DNA of 52,448 nt, from NCBI GenBank assembly GCA_017623675.1, contig JAGAOO010000052.1:1-52448 (forward strand), in the 5' to 3' direction. The position numbers and the translations under genes are program-made. Under the pieces are notes generated by a model. That model did no database searches, was not told the DNA's origin, and saw only the letters and a list, made by a program, of their open reading frames with translations. Source of the stretch: Lachnospiraceae bacterium. Its GTDB lineage: Bacteria > Bacillota > Clostridia > Lachnospirales > Lachnospiraceae. Below are positions 1 to 8,004 of the stretch, piece after piece (the first letter of the stretch is position 1; every line of letters begins with the position of its first letter).

Positions 1-8
1 ATTAGTAT

Positions 9-81
9 TAGGCATAAACATTCTCCTTGGTATGTTATTTTGTGGTGATTTAATTATATCGTATGGGTGTGTTTATGCCTA
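9..81. repeat. 12-bp inverted repeat at left edge
   Basis: TAGGCATAAACA at 9-20 is the exact reverse complement of 70-81, with 49 bases between. It could be the remains of an element or a long stem-loop. I see no gene here and the upstream context lies outside the window. Confidence 0.4.
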
Positions 82-100
82 TTCTTTTGTGAAAAAACAA

Positions 101-146
101 ATAGGTTCTAAACTTTACCCCCAAGTAAAGTTTAGAACCTAATTTT
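101..146. terminator. Bidirectional intrinsic terminator
   Basis: A perfect 16-bp stem (103-118 with 125-140) closes a six-base loop, CCCCAA. It has AATTTT on the right and an A-rich run (91-100) on the left, so it could stop transcription in both directions. It separates whatever lies to the left from the VTC gene. No clear sigma-A promoter was seen between it and that gene. Confidence 0.8.
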
Positions 147-230
147 CACACTTTTTTCAAATACTGTTCACAGAATAAATGTAAAAAATAGGTAAAATCC
201 CATCATACAATCTATGATAGGAGGAATTCT

Positions 231-983
231 ATGGGAGCAGGGGAACAGATTTTCAAACGGTACGAAATCAAATATTTGTTAAATGGTGAACAGTATAGAG
301 GACTACAACAGCGACTTCATCCATATTTGACAGAGGACGCATATGGAGAAACGGAAATCTGCAATTGTTATTATGATACACCGGATTTTCGTTTGATTCG
401 AAATTCCTTAGAGAAACCTGTATATAAGGAAAAATTAAGAATGAGAAGTTATGGAACTCCAAAGGATGGAAAGAGCCGGGTATATCTGGAATTGAAAAAG
501 AAGTTTCAAGGTGTGGTGTATAAGCGGCGGGAGCAGATGAGCTTAGAACAAGCAAGTAATATGATGAACGGAAAGATACGGTCAGCAGATACCCAGATAC
601 TACGGGAGATAGAGTGGTTTTGTAATTATTATCAAAATCTGTATCCTGCAATGTATGTGTCATACCGTAGAATAGCGTTGTTAGAAAAAGAAAAGAAGGA
701 GGAGTATTCTCTGGAAGAGAAAAGCAAAGGTTCCAACCTGAGAGTTACTTTTGACTGGGATATTCGTTGGCGAACGGAAGAAGTAGATTTGGATAAAGAG
801 AATTATGGGAATTCTCTGTTACTCCCGGAACAACGGATTATGGAAATAAAAACGCCGGCATCAATACCGAAATGGCTGGCAGATATCTTAGATGAAATGG
901 AAATCTTTCCGAGCTCCTGTTCCAAATACGGAAAAGCCTATGAACAGTGGAAGCACGGAATCATGAAAGAGGATATAGCATGA
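231..983 (+). CDS. VTC domain polyphosphate polymerase
   Basis: The protein has 250 residues and matches the VTC catalytic fold, a tunnel-shaped triphosphate-tunnel enzyme that makes inorganic polyphosphate from nucleoside triphosphate in eukaryotes. Basic and acidic motifs expected in the tunnel are visible in order: FKRYEIKYLL near residue 8, YYDTPDF near 47, YKEKLRMRSYG near 65, YLELKKK near 85, VYKRR near 96, and near the C-terminus MEIKTPASIPKWL and CSKYGKAYEQW. A GGAGG site lies eight bases before the ATG. It is followed after 13 bases by a DUF4956 membrane protein, the usual partner of bacterial VTC proteins, which suggests a membrane-associated activity. The biological role in bacteria is not settled; the family assignment is solid, the reaction is inferred. 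Confidence 0.9.
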   Translation: MGAGEQIFKRYEIKYLLNGEQYRGLQQRLHPYLTEDAYGETEICNCYYDTPDFRLIRNSLEKPVYKEKLRMRSYGTPKDGKSRVYLELKKKFQGVVYKRREQMSLEQASNMMNGKIRSADTQILREIEWFCNYYQNLYPAMYVSYRRIALLEKEKKEEYSLEEKSKGSNLRVTFDWDIRWRTEEVDLDKENYGNSLLLPEQRIMEIKTPASIPKWLADILDEMEIFPSSCSKYGKAYEQWKHGIMKEDIA

Positions 984-996
984 GGAGGAGATTAAT

Positions 997-1551
997 ATGA
1001 ATCAAATAATGGAAACTATTTTTGTAGAAAATGCAAATGGCTCTATCAATGCAGGAAGCTTTTTTCTCTGTCTTGGAGTCTCTATACTGCTTGGAATCTT
1101 AATTGCTGCCGGTTATATGTTCCGCAATACATATACCAAAAGCTTTGTACTGACTTTGGCACTTCTGCCGGCAATTGTCCAAGTGATTATTATGCTGGTA
1201 AATGGAAACATCGGTGCCGGTATTGCTGTAATGGGTGCGTTTTCTCTGGTACGGTTCCGTTCTGCACAAGGAACGGCGAGAGAGATTGGCAGTATTTTTC
1301 TGGTGATGGCAGTCGGGCTTGCTACCGGTATGGGTTATATATGGATTGCTATTTTATTTTCAATCTGCATGGAACTTTTAAGTCTTTTATTAGTCATTCT
1401 AAAGTTTGGGGAAAAACAGAATCCGGAGTTGCTGCTTCGTATTACGATTCCCGAATCCTTGGATTATACCCGGGTATTTGATGAGATTTTCGATACATAT
1501 GCAAAGAAATGTAAGCTTCTACAGGTAAAAACCACAAATATGGGAATTTAG
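997..1551 (+). CDS. DUF4956 membrane protein, C-terminus lost
   Basis: The 184-residue protein has about four membrane segments (roughly residues 22-42, 48-70, 72-90 and 100-135) and the family signature GAFSLVRFRSAQGTAREI. DUF4956 proteins usually sit next to VTC-domain polymerases and are thought to work with them at the membrane; their biochemical role is unknown. The open frame ends early, right after KTTNMG. The shifted frame just beyond (1542-1601) encodes GNLEILC followed by a short tail, which resembles the normal C-terminal end of the family. I infer that an internal deletion removed part of the C-terminal cytoplasmic domain and changed the frame. The membrane part is intact, so the gene may or may not still work. 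Confidence 0.85.
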   Translation: MNQIMETIFVENANGSINAGSFFLCLGVSILLGILIAAGYMFRNTYTKSFVLTLALLPAIVQVIIMLVNGNIGAGIAVMGAFSLVRFRSAQGTAREIGSIFLVMAVGLATGMGYIWIAILFSICMELLSLLLVILKFGEKQNPELLLRITIPESLDYTRVFDEIFDTYAKKCKLLQVKTTNMGI

Positions 1552-1653
1552 AAATATTATGCAGCTATGCAGAAACACAACTGGAATCTCAGGCATTATA
1601 GAATCATGTAAAGTTATTTGATATAAAAAGCAAGTGCAAAAAGGAGGTTTCGT

Positions 1654-3072
1654 ATGAAAAAGAGAATCTTGGCAGGAATTGTGAGTGCTTCCATGATTGT
1701 CTGCATATGTGCAGGCTGTCAGAACGAACAACCCGTTACATCTAATGCGAATATAGAGGAAGTAAGAGAAAATGAATCACAAACTGAAATTGTACTGAAG
1801 GATGATGAAATTACAGCATCTACTCATTTAGTTTCCATTGAAGGAAATGTAGTAAAGATTACGCAAGCAGGAAGCTATGTATTCACTGGAGAGTTATCGG
1901 ATGGAAGAATCTTAGTAGAAGCCGAGAAAGAAGATGCGGTAGAACTGGTTCTGAATGGGGTAGATATTACTTGCAGTGATTATGCACCCATTCAGGTTTT
2001 GCAGGCAGATAATGTTACGATTAATCTGGCAGAAGAATCTGTGAATGTGTTAACAGATGGCAGTACATATTCCTTAGCAGATGAAGAGGATAATACAGAT
2101 GGAGTTATATTCAGTAAGGATGATTTAGAATTCAAGGGAAATGGAACTCTATATATCAACGGAAATTATAAGCATGGAATTGTAGGAAAAGATGATGTAA
2201 TAATTCATGGAGGAACTTATGTTATTCAGGCTGTGGAAGATGGTGTGAATGCAAATGACAGTATTACCATTGAAGATGGTGACATTACGATTACAGCAGG
2301 CGATGATGGAATCCATGTAGATGAATTACTAACGATAAATGCTGGGATAATTATGGTTGCAGAAAGTACCGAAGGCTTAGAAGGACATCAAGTGATTATT
2401 AATGGTGGAGACATAGACATAACAGCCAGTGACGATGGTATTAATTCGAATAGCGGAAGTGATTCTGAGAATGCAGAACTGAATGTGACGATGGAAGCTG
2501 GTGGTGCATTTCCGGAGACAGTAGAAGAAGGAAGCCTGCCAGAGCGTCCGGAAGATGGGACATTCCCAGAGGAATCCGAAAGAGGAAATATATTAGGTGG
2601 TGAACGTGGTCAAGGAAGGATGGGAGGAATGACCATGGACGCAGATGAGGATTCCTTGATACAAATTAACGGGGGAACGATTCAGGTAGATGCCAATGGT
2701 GATGGATTGGATTCCAATGGATACTTGGAAATAAATGGCGGTGCAATTTATATCAGTGGTTCTGTCGGAAATGGAGATAGTGCGATTGATTATGGATTGG
2801 AAGCAACTATAAGTGGAGGGACCATTTTGGCGGCGGGTTTTAGTGGAATGGCAGAGGCATTTAGCAGTGAATCACAACAATATAGTATTCTATATAAGAT
2901 GCAGGATATAAAGGCTGCAGGTACCTCAGTTGTGGTAAGGGATAGCAGTGGAGCAGAAATACTCTCCTTTACACCTGGAAAAGAATACAACTGTCTGATT
3001 CTATCCTCGCCGGAAATGGAGGAAGGAGAAAGATACACCATTGAAATAGATGGAAATACAGAAGAATTATAG
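1654..3072 (+). CDS. Cthe_2159-type carbohydrate-binding lipoprotein
   Basis: The 472-residue protein starts with a lipoprotein signal (basic MKKR, hydrophobic stretch, then CAGC with the lipidated Cys at 22). The rest is a repetitive beta-helix with runs such as ITIEDGDITITAGDDG and VIINGGDIDITASDDG, rich in Asp and Gly as expected for a calcium-binding parallel beta-helix. This is the Cthe_2159 family, whose founding member binds acidic polysaccharide and cellulose. An acidic Pro/Glu/Gly-rich insertion (about residues 285-325) interrupts the helix. An AGGAGG site precedes the ATG. The gene follows the VTC/DUF4956 pair, a common arrangement in Lachnospiraceae, so a joint cell-surface role is likely. 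Its end overlaps the end of the convergent HD-GYP gene by six bases. Confidence 0.8.
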   Translation: MKKRILAGIVSASMIVCICAGCQNEQPVTSNANIEEVRENESQTEIVLKDDEITASTHLVSIEGNVVKITQAGSYVFTGELSDGRILVEAEKEDAVELVLNGVDITCSDYAPIQVLQADNVTINLAEESVNVLTDGSTYSLADEEDNTDGVIFSKDDLEFKGNGTLYINGNYKHGIVGKDDVIIHGGTYVIQAVEDGVNANDSITIEDGDITITAGDDGIHVDELLTINAGIIMVAESTEGLEGHQVIINGGDIDITASDDGINSNSGSDSENAELNVTMEAGGAFPETVEEGSLPERPEDGTFPEESERGNILGGERGQGRMGGMTMDADEDSLIQINGGTIQVDANGDGLDSNGYLEINGGAIYISGSVGNGDSAIDYGLEATISGGTILAAGFSGMAEAFSSESQQYSILYKMQDIKAAGTSVVVRDSSGAEILSFTPGKEYNCLILSSPEMEEGERYTIEIDGNTEEL

Positions 3073-4173
3073 AATTTGCTGGATTTTTAATTCCGGCTCT
3101 TTTGAAAGGTCAATAAACCGATCCTTTGTATGTAACATTGGTTTGGACAGGGCGGAGTCGTTAATCATAACAATTTCGCCTTGTTCGCCATTCGAAAGCA
3201 GAACCGTTTCATGCATATAGGTCTGTGCAATACCTTTTAAGAAGGTCAAGATGTATTTGGTATCATATTTTTGGTAGCCCTCTGCTTCGAACTGGCGGAT
3301 AACTTCAAACGGACAGATTCCTTTACGATATACCCGATCTGCAGTCATAGCTTCATAGATGTCTACAATGCAGACAATTTTAGCAAATGGTGGAATTTTT
3401 TGAGCAGGCAGTCCTAAAGGGTAACCGGTACCATCACATTTTTCATGATGGCACAATGCGGAATAAGAAATGCGAGGGTCTAAATGTTGTTTGGATAATA
3501 ATTCAAAGCCACGCATGGGATGTTGTTTGATAATGGTATATTCTTTAGAAGTCAATTTCCCTGGCTTTGTAATGATTTCAGAAGGAATTAATAGTTTTCC
3601 AATATCGTGCATTAAACCGGCAACAGTCAGAATCTTAGTGTCTTCTTCTGTCAGATTCAGCCACTTTCCCATAATATTACAAATGATAGAAACATTTAAG
3701 GAATGGGCATAGGTAGAGTCATCAAAATGTCGCATGTTGTGAAGCATGTCGAAGACTTGATAGGAAGAGTCGGCATGTTCTAAAATTTCGGCAGTGGTTT
3801 CAAACATTTTGTCAACATCAACTTGTGCATTGCGGTCTGCAATGTCATTTAGGGAATGATGTAATGAGTCCTTTGCTTCTGAAAAGGCTTCATTATACTT
3901 GATAAAAGCTTCGCTACTCTGAATCTTTTCTGAATGTGTCATTGGAACGGATGAACGGACCGGTTCTTGTTCAAATGCTTCTTTCGGAAGAGCAACATTA
4001 TTTTCCAAAATAATAGAAACAGCAGAAATGGAATACATAGAAAGACGATTGATTGCTTTCTCTGTCAATACAGTTCCCTTCGGAAGAATTAATTGCACCT
4101 CGCTGTTGTAAACATCGTCAGCAATCTTCATTCCGGGCTTAAGATATGGTAATTTGATTTTCTTTGATGCCAT
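3067..4173 (-). CDS. HD-GYP cyclic-di-GMP phosphodiesterase
   Basis: The C-terminal half is a full HD-GYP domain: H in SLNVS, the metal-binding HD in LMHDIGK, the double His in HHEKCDGTGYP (the GYP motif), and a later DIYEAMTADR. These proteins hydrolyse cyclic di-GMP. The first 130 residues form a DUF3391-like or linker region beginning KIKLPYLKPGMKIADDV, as is common in this class. The open frame extends upstream to 4254, but I prefer the ATG at 4173 because AAAGGATGGGAG lies just before it and the longer version adds a sequence unlike the family. No signal peptide or membrane segment is seen, so it is probably cytoplasmic. A second cyclic-di-GMP protein, the EAL protein at 46.9 kb, lies in the same window. 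Confidence 0.9.
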   Translation of the reverse strand: MASKKIKLPYLKPGMKIADDVYNSEVQLILPKGTVLTEKAINRLSMYSISAVSIILENNVALPKEAFEQEPVRSSVPMTHSEKIQSSEAFIKYNEAFSEAKDSLHHSLNDIADRNAQVDVDKMFETTAEILEHADSSYQVFDMLHNMRHFDDSTYAHSLNVSIICNIMGKWLNLTEEDTKILTVAGLMHDIGKLLIPSEIITKPGKLTSKEYTIIKQHPMRGFELLSKQHLDPRISYSALCHHEKCDGTGYPLGLPAQKIPPFAKIVCIVDIYEAMTADRVYRKGICPFEVIRQFEAEGYQKYDTKYILTFLKGIAQTYMHETVLLSNGEQGEIVMINDSALSKPMLHTKDRFIDLSKEPELKIQQIL

Positions 4174-4316
4174 AACTCCCATCCTTTGCAACATATATCT
4201 ATCTAAAATACTCTGCCAACAGTATAAAATAGAAATAGTAAAAAAGTCAATCAAACTATGAAAATGGTGAACATATAGATTCCGATTGTAAAGTTTTGGT
4301 TATAAGAAAACAATAG

Positions 4317-4345
4317 TTGACGAAAGACGGCAAATGTAGTAAGGT
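4317..4345 (+). promoter_or_regulatory. Sigma-A-like promoter for S-box/metK
   Basis: TTGACG at 4317-4322 is followed after 17 bases by TAAGGT at 4340-4345. The start would fall about 20 bases before the S-box P1 helix. The -10 is weak, but the ileS T-box promoter has the same TAAGGT. Confidence 0.5.
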
Positions 4346-4369
4346 GATTTTGTAATTATATAGATACTT

Positions 4370-4501
4370 CTCTTATTCAGAACGGTGGAGGCAGAAGGGC
4401 CAGTGAAGCCGTGGCAACCCCATATCCGGAAGGTGCCTACCTGAGCGAGTAAGTATGATGGATATCATACAACATCTGATAGATGTATCGAGCAATAAGA
4501 G
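4370..4501 (+). ncRNA. SAM-I (S-box) riboswitch
   Basis: The P1 helix is formed by CTCTTATT (4370-4377) and AATAAGAG (4494-4501). Between them are the conserved S-box core GGCCAGTGAAGCC and GGCAACC (4399-4418), a P3 arm and a P4 arm. S-box RNAs bind S-adenosylmethionine and switch off transcription when it is plentiful. A terminator follows directly and metK, the SAM synthetase gene, is downstream, so this is simple product feedback. Confidence 0.95.
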
Positions 4502-4517
4502 GATTTGACAAGCATTC

Positions 4518-4545
4518 AAGTCCGATTATTCGGACTTTTTCTTTT
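4518..4545 (+). terminator. S-box expression-platform terminator
   Basis: AAGTCCGA (4518-4525) pairs with TCGGACTT (4530-4537) around TTAT and runs into a T-rich tract. It lies 16 bases after P1 and is the off-state terminator of the riboswitch. About 150 bases of leader remain before metK; they hold a 7-bp palindrome (4546-4562) of unknown meaning. Confidence 0.9.
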
Positions 4546-4692
4546 ATCTAATAGGATTAGATTCTTTATCTGATAGAAATTAGGTATTTTGTCTGACGAA
4601 GGATTAGATAAGTTGTTGCTTGAAAAGGATCACAGAATAAAAAGAGGCAGTAATACTATATAAAATTTAAGAAGATATGAATGGAGGAACAC

Positions 4693-5880
4693 ATGGAAAA
4701 ACGACTATTTACTTCAGAATCTGTAACCGAAGGACACCCGGACAAAATTTGTGACCAGATTTCCGATGCTATTTTGGATGAATTACTAAAACAGGACCCA
4801 ATGAGCCGGGTTGCTTGTGAAACCTGTGTAACGACAGGCTTAGTACTGGTTATGGGTGAGATTACAACAAAGGGATATGTAGATATACAAAAAACGGTTC
4901 GTGAAACCATTCGTGAAATTGGTTATGACCGGGCGAAGTATGGCTTTGATGCGGAAACCTGTGGTGTCATTGTAGCGTTAGATGAGCAGTCTGGTGATAT
5001 TGCCATGGGTGTGAATAAGGCATTAGAGGCAAGAGAAGCCGATATGAGTGATGCGGAAATAGAAGCCATTGGTGCCGGAGACCAGGGTATGATGTTTGGC
5101 TATGCGGTCAACGAAACCGAGGAATTAATGCCGTATCCGATTGCTTTGGCACATAAACTGGCAAGAAGACTGACCGAGGTAAGAAAAGACGGAACTCTTC
5201 CATACTTAAGACCGGATGGAAAGACTCAGGTTTCCGTAGAGTATGATGAAAATGGAAAGCCATTTCGTTTGGATGCAGTTGTACTTTCTACCCAGCATGA
5301 TGAGAAAGTAACCCAGGAACAGATTCACGAGGATATTAAAAAGTATGTATTTGATGTGATTTTACCAAAGGAAATGGTAGATGCAGAAACCAAGTTCTTT
5401 ATTAATCCAACCGGGCGGTTTGTAATCGGTGGACCTCATGGAGATAGTGGTCTGACCGGTCGTAAAATCATTGTAGATACCTATGGCGGATATGGCAGAC
5501 ACGGTGGTGGTGCATTTTCCGGCAAGGACTGTACCAAGGTTGACCGTTCTGCTGCATATGCTGCCCGTTATGTAGCTAAGAATATTGTGGCAGCAGGTTT
5601 GGCAGATAAATGTGAGATTCAGTTATCTTATGCAATTGGTGTTGCAAGTCCTACCTCAATTATGGTGGATACTTTCGGAACAGGAAAGATATCCGATGAA
5701 GCGATGGTAAATATGATTCGGGAGAACTTTGATTTGCGTCCGGCAGGTATCATTAAAATGTTGGATTTACGTCGCCCGATTTACAAGCAGACAGCCGCTT
5801 ATGGACATTTTGGCAGAACAGATTTGGATTTGCCTTGGGAGCGTACGGATAAGGTTGAGGTATTGAAGAAATACCTGTAA
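4693..5880 (+). CDS. metK: S-adenosylmethionine synthetase
   Basis: MetK makes S-adenosylmethionine from methionine and ATP in the cytoplasm. The 395-residue protein has the expected length and hallmarks: [15 protein letters not shown] near the start, [12 protein letters not shown] in the middle, and the glycine-rich [13 protein letters not shown] and [15 protein letters not shown] loops. I place the start at 4693 rather than 4681 because GGAGG at 4683-4687 lies five bases before the second ATG and would overlap the first. It is preceded by an S-box riboswitch and its terminator, so expression should fall when SAM is high. The ispE start lies about 20 bases after the metK stop. Confidence 0.97.
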   Translation: MEKRLFTSESVTEGHPDKICDQISDAILDELLKQDPMSRVACETCVTTGLVLVMGEITTKGYVDIQKTVRETIREIGYDRAKYGFDAETCGVIVALDEQSGDIAMGVNKALEAREADMSDAEIEAIGAGDQGMMFGYAVNETEELMPYPIALAHKLARRLTEVRKDGTLPYLRPDGKTQVSVEYDENGKPFRLDAVVLSTQHDEKVTQEQIHEDIKKYVFDVILPKEMVDAETKFFINPTGRFVIGGPHGDSGLTGRKIIVDTYGGYGRHGGGAFSGKDCTKVDRSAAYAARYVAKNIVAAGLADKCEIQLSYAIGVASPTSIMVDTFGTGKISDEAMVNMIRENFDLRPAGIIKMLDLRRPIYKQTAAYGHFGRTDLDLPWERTDKVEVLKKYL

Positions 5881-5899
5881 AGTGGAAAGGATGGCTGAT

Positions 5900-6772
5900 A
5901 TGGAAGCAATTTCATTACAGGCATATGCAAAAATAAATTTGGGTCTGGATGTGTTGCGAAAGCGGGAAGATGGATATCATGAAGTAAGGATGATTATGCA
6001 GAGCATATCGCTGGCAGATACCTTAGTACTTCGGAAATCATCAGAAGAAGGAATTCATCTTAGAAATCATGATGGAATAGAAAATCCGGATGTCCCTATG
6101 GATTCTACTAATTTGGTGTACAGAGCCATTCAGATGTTAAAGGAAGAATTTCAAATTACAGAAGGCATAGAAGCAGTCTTAACAAAGCGAATTCCGGTGG
6201 CAGCAGGAATGGCTGGTGGCAGTACCGATGCGGCAGCAGCATTAAAAGGAATGAACCAGCTTTTTTCGCTGGGCTTATCTACACAGGAATTGTGTGAACG
6301 AGGTGTCAAACTGGGAGCAGATATTCCATACTGTATTCAAGGAGGGACTGCACTTTCGGAGGGAATTGGAGAGATATTAACTCCTTTACCAAAGATGCCG
6401 GACTGCTATATCCTGATAGCAAAACCGCCGATTAATGTATCTACAGCATTTGTATATGGCAATCTGAAAGCTAATGAATTGACAAAACACCCGGATATTG
6501 ACGGTATGATACAGGCAATTCACCAGCAGGATTTAGCCGGCATAGCAGACCGATTGGGGAATGCATTGGAAACAGTTACCATTCCGGCATATCCGGTCAT
6601 AGCAGATATTAAGAAAATCATGGTAGACTGCGGAGCCATGCAGTCCTTAATGAGTGGCAGTGGCCCTACCGTATTTGGTATTTTTTCTGACGAGAAGAAA
6701 GCTCAGGCAACTGCAGAGCAGATAAGAGAAAAGGGTTTGTCGGAGCAGGTATATGTAACAAAGTCATTGTAA
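5900..6772 (+). CDS. ispE: 4-diphosphocytidyl-2-C-methylerythritol kinase
   Basis: IspE is the GHMP kinase that phosphorylates CDP-methylerythritol in the non-mevalonate isoprenoid pathway. The protein (290 residues) opens with AYAKINLGLDVL, carries the GHMP ATP loop PVAAGMAGGSTDAAAAL near residue 95, and ends with LMSGSGPTVFGIF, all typical of IspE. The open frame could start at a GTG at 5882 or an ATG at 5891, but the AAAGG at 5886-5890 best serves the ATG at 5900, which gives the normal N-terminus. It likely shares the metK transcript and so may also respond to the S-box. Its stop codon overlaps the first bases of the foldback cluster. Confidence 0.95.
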   Translation: MEAISLQAYAKINLGLDVLRKREDGYHEVRMIMQSISLADTLVLRKSSEEGIHLRNHDGIENPDVPMDSTNLVYRAIQMLKEEFQITEGIEAVLTKRIPVAAGMAGGSTDAAAALKGMNQLFSLGLSTQELCERGVKLGADIPYCIQGGTALSEGIGEILTPLPKMPDCYILIAKPPINVSTAFVYGNLKANELTKHPDIDGMIQAIHQQDLAGIADRLGNALETVTIPAYPVIADIKKIMVDCGAMQSLMSGSGPTVFGIFSDEKKAQATAEQIREKGLSEQVYVTKSL

Positions 6773-7265
6773 ATTATGGTTTATCGTACTGACTAGCGTT
6801 CGGCTTCGAATATATATACTTGATGCAGACACGTTTGCACTTCGGTCAGTACGTAGCGGTACATAGGATTGCAAAAGACGCAATCCAAGTACCGACGTAC
6901 TTTTAGAGTCTGCATTCAAGTATATATATTCATCCGCCGAACATCTACTCTGGTAAAACCCATAATTTATATTGGGGAAAGTAGTATGGCTCCGCAGTCA
7001 TTGATAACTTGTGCGGAGCAGTACTTTGCTTTCCATAAAAATTATGGTTCTTGCCCATTCCTACAACAGCGGTTTTGAGGGTATATGTTTCCGCAACGAC
7101 CTTAGAAGCACGTTGGTACTTAGGCTGTGCTCCATAATAAGAAAACATAGACTTATTGATGCACAGCCTTACGTACCGTTACGTGCTGGCTGGAGCGCAA
7201 GCGTGTCGTGCGGGAATATATATCCACAAAACCGCGGTTGCAGACACTATACAAAACCATAATTT
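6772..7265. repeat. Cluster of three long foldback hairpins
   Basis: This 490-bp stretch has no convincing gene and folds into three adjacent long imperfect hairpins. The first (6772-6967) pairs 6808-6830 with 6908-6931, then GTAC-rich arms near 6849-6862 and 6889-6900, then 6866-6872 with 6880-6886. The second (about 6961-7045) pairs 6976-6996 with 7012-7034. The third (7039-7265) pairs 7069-7077 with 7227-7235 and 7108-7130 with 7161-7186. The outer ends are AATTATGGTTT at 6772 and its complement AAACCATAATT ending at 7264; related AATTATGG or CCATAATT ends also bound the inner hairpins. The structure suggests nested or tandem insertion of a small foldback (MITE-like) element or a structured RNA. 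No transposase is present. Small open frames inside it are by-products. Confidence 0.8.
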
Positions 7266-7286
7266 AATATATATAGAGGTGATGTC

Positions 7287-7961
7287 ATGGAATTAAAATT
7301 CGATGTAAATGAATATTTGCCCCTACGGGATGTTGTCTTTCAAACCTTACGTCAGGCAATTATCACCGGAGAGATTCCGCCCGGAGAACGTTTGATGGAG
7401 ATACCTCTTGCAAAGAAGTTAGGGGTTAGCCGGACGCCGGTTCGGGAAGCCATTCGTATGTTGGAATTAGAAGGCTTGGTGGTAATGATTCCGAGACGGG
7501 GAGCGGAAGTGGCAAGGATTACGGAAAAAGATTTACGGGATGCGTTAGAGGTACGATGTGCCTTAGAGGAGCAGGCAGTAATTTTGGCTTGTCAGAGAAT
7601 TACAAGGGAAGAGAAAGAGAAGCTGAAGGCTGCATGTATAGCCTTTCGGGAAGCAATCAGTACCAAGCTGGTACCGTCCATTGTTGACGGAGATGTTGCA
7701 TTCCATGATGCGATTTTGGAAGCGACCCACAATCAGCGATTGGTTATGATTACGCATAATCTTTGGGAGCAGGTATACCGTTACCGGGTAGAATATGTGA
7801 AGGATTTTAGTTATCATGATGTTTTGGTCAGCGAACATGATGCTATAACCAATGCAATTTTGATGGGAGATGGAGAGCAGGCAAGAACTGTTATGCGGAA
7901 GCATATCTATAATCAGGAATCCATTGTAATCAGTAATGTACAAAGTCAAATGAATAAGTAA
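7287..7961 (+). CDS. GntR-family regulator, FCD (FadR) subfamily
   Basis: The 224-residue protein has an N-terminal winged helix with the GntR pattern AIITGEIPPGERL and VSRTPVREAIRMLELEGLV (residues about 25-65) and a C-terminal all-helical FCD ligand domain (about 80-215). The FCD metal or ligand positions appear as the D and H of GDVAFHDAI, H in THNLW and H in SEHDAI. Such proteins repress genes for uptake or breakdown of organic acids and sugars acids, but no catabolic genes sit nearby, so its target is unknown. AGAGGTGAT lies just before the ATG. The upstream region is the foldback cluster, so its promoter is not obvious. A terminator follows immediately. Confidence 0.9.
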   Translation: MELKFDVNEYLPLRDVVFQTLRQAIITGEIPPGERLMEIPLAKKLGVSRTPVREAIRMLELEGLVVMIPRRGAEVARITEKDLRDALEVRCALEEQAVILACQRITREEKEKLKAACIAFREAISTKLVPSIVDGDVAFHDAILEATHNQRLVMITHNLWEQVYRYRVEYVKDFSYHDVLVSEHDAITNAILMGDGEQARTVMRKHIYNQESIVISNVQSQMNK

Positions 7962-7981
7962 TTCAAACCTCACACATACTA
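7951..7981 (+). promoter_or_regulatory. Sigma-G-like promoter for gerA
   Basis: TGAATA (7951-7956), an 18-base spacer and CATACTA (7975-7981) match the sigma-G forespore consensus of Bacillus very closely. The predicted start near 7988 gives a leader of about 17 bases before the gerA ATG. The site overlaps the 3' end of gntR and the left arm and loop of the gntR terminator. GerA-type receptors are sigma-G dependent in Bacillus, so context supports the call. Confidence 0.65.
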
Positions 7982-8004
7982 TAGAAAATGTGTGAGGTTT
8001 TTTT
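7965..8004 (+). terminator. Intrinsic terminator of gntR
   Basis: AAACCTCACACAT (7965-7977) pairs perfectly with ATGTGTGAGGTTT (7988-8000), ending in a run of seven T that abuts the gerA ATG. The right arm also contains GTGAGG, the only plausible ribosome binding site for gerA. Confidence 0.9.

Noticed and set aside
4174-4254. Longer start for the HD-GYP protein
   Set aside because: The added residues do not fit the family and a good ribosome site precedes the ATG at 4173.
6869-7262. Several open frames of 67-83 codons on both strands
   Set aside because: They lie within the foldback hairpins, change frame against each other, lack ribosome sites and have no family likeness.
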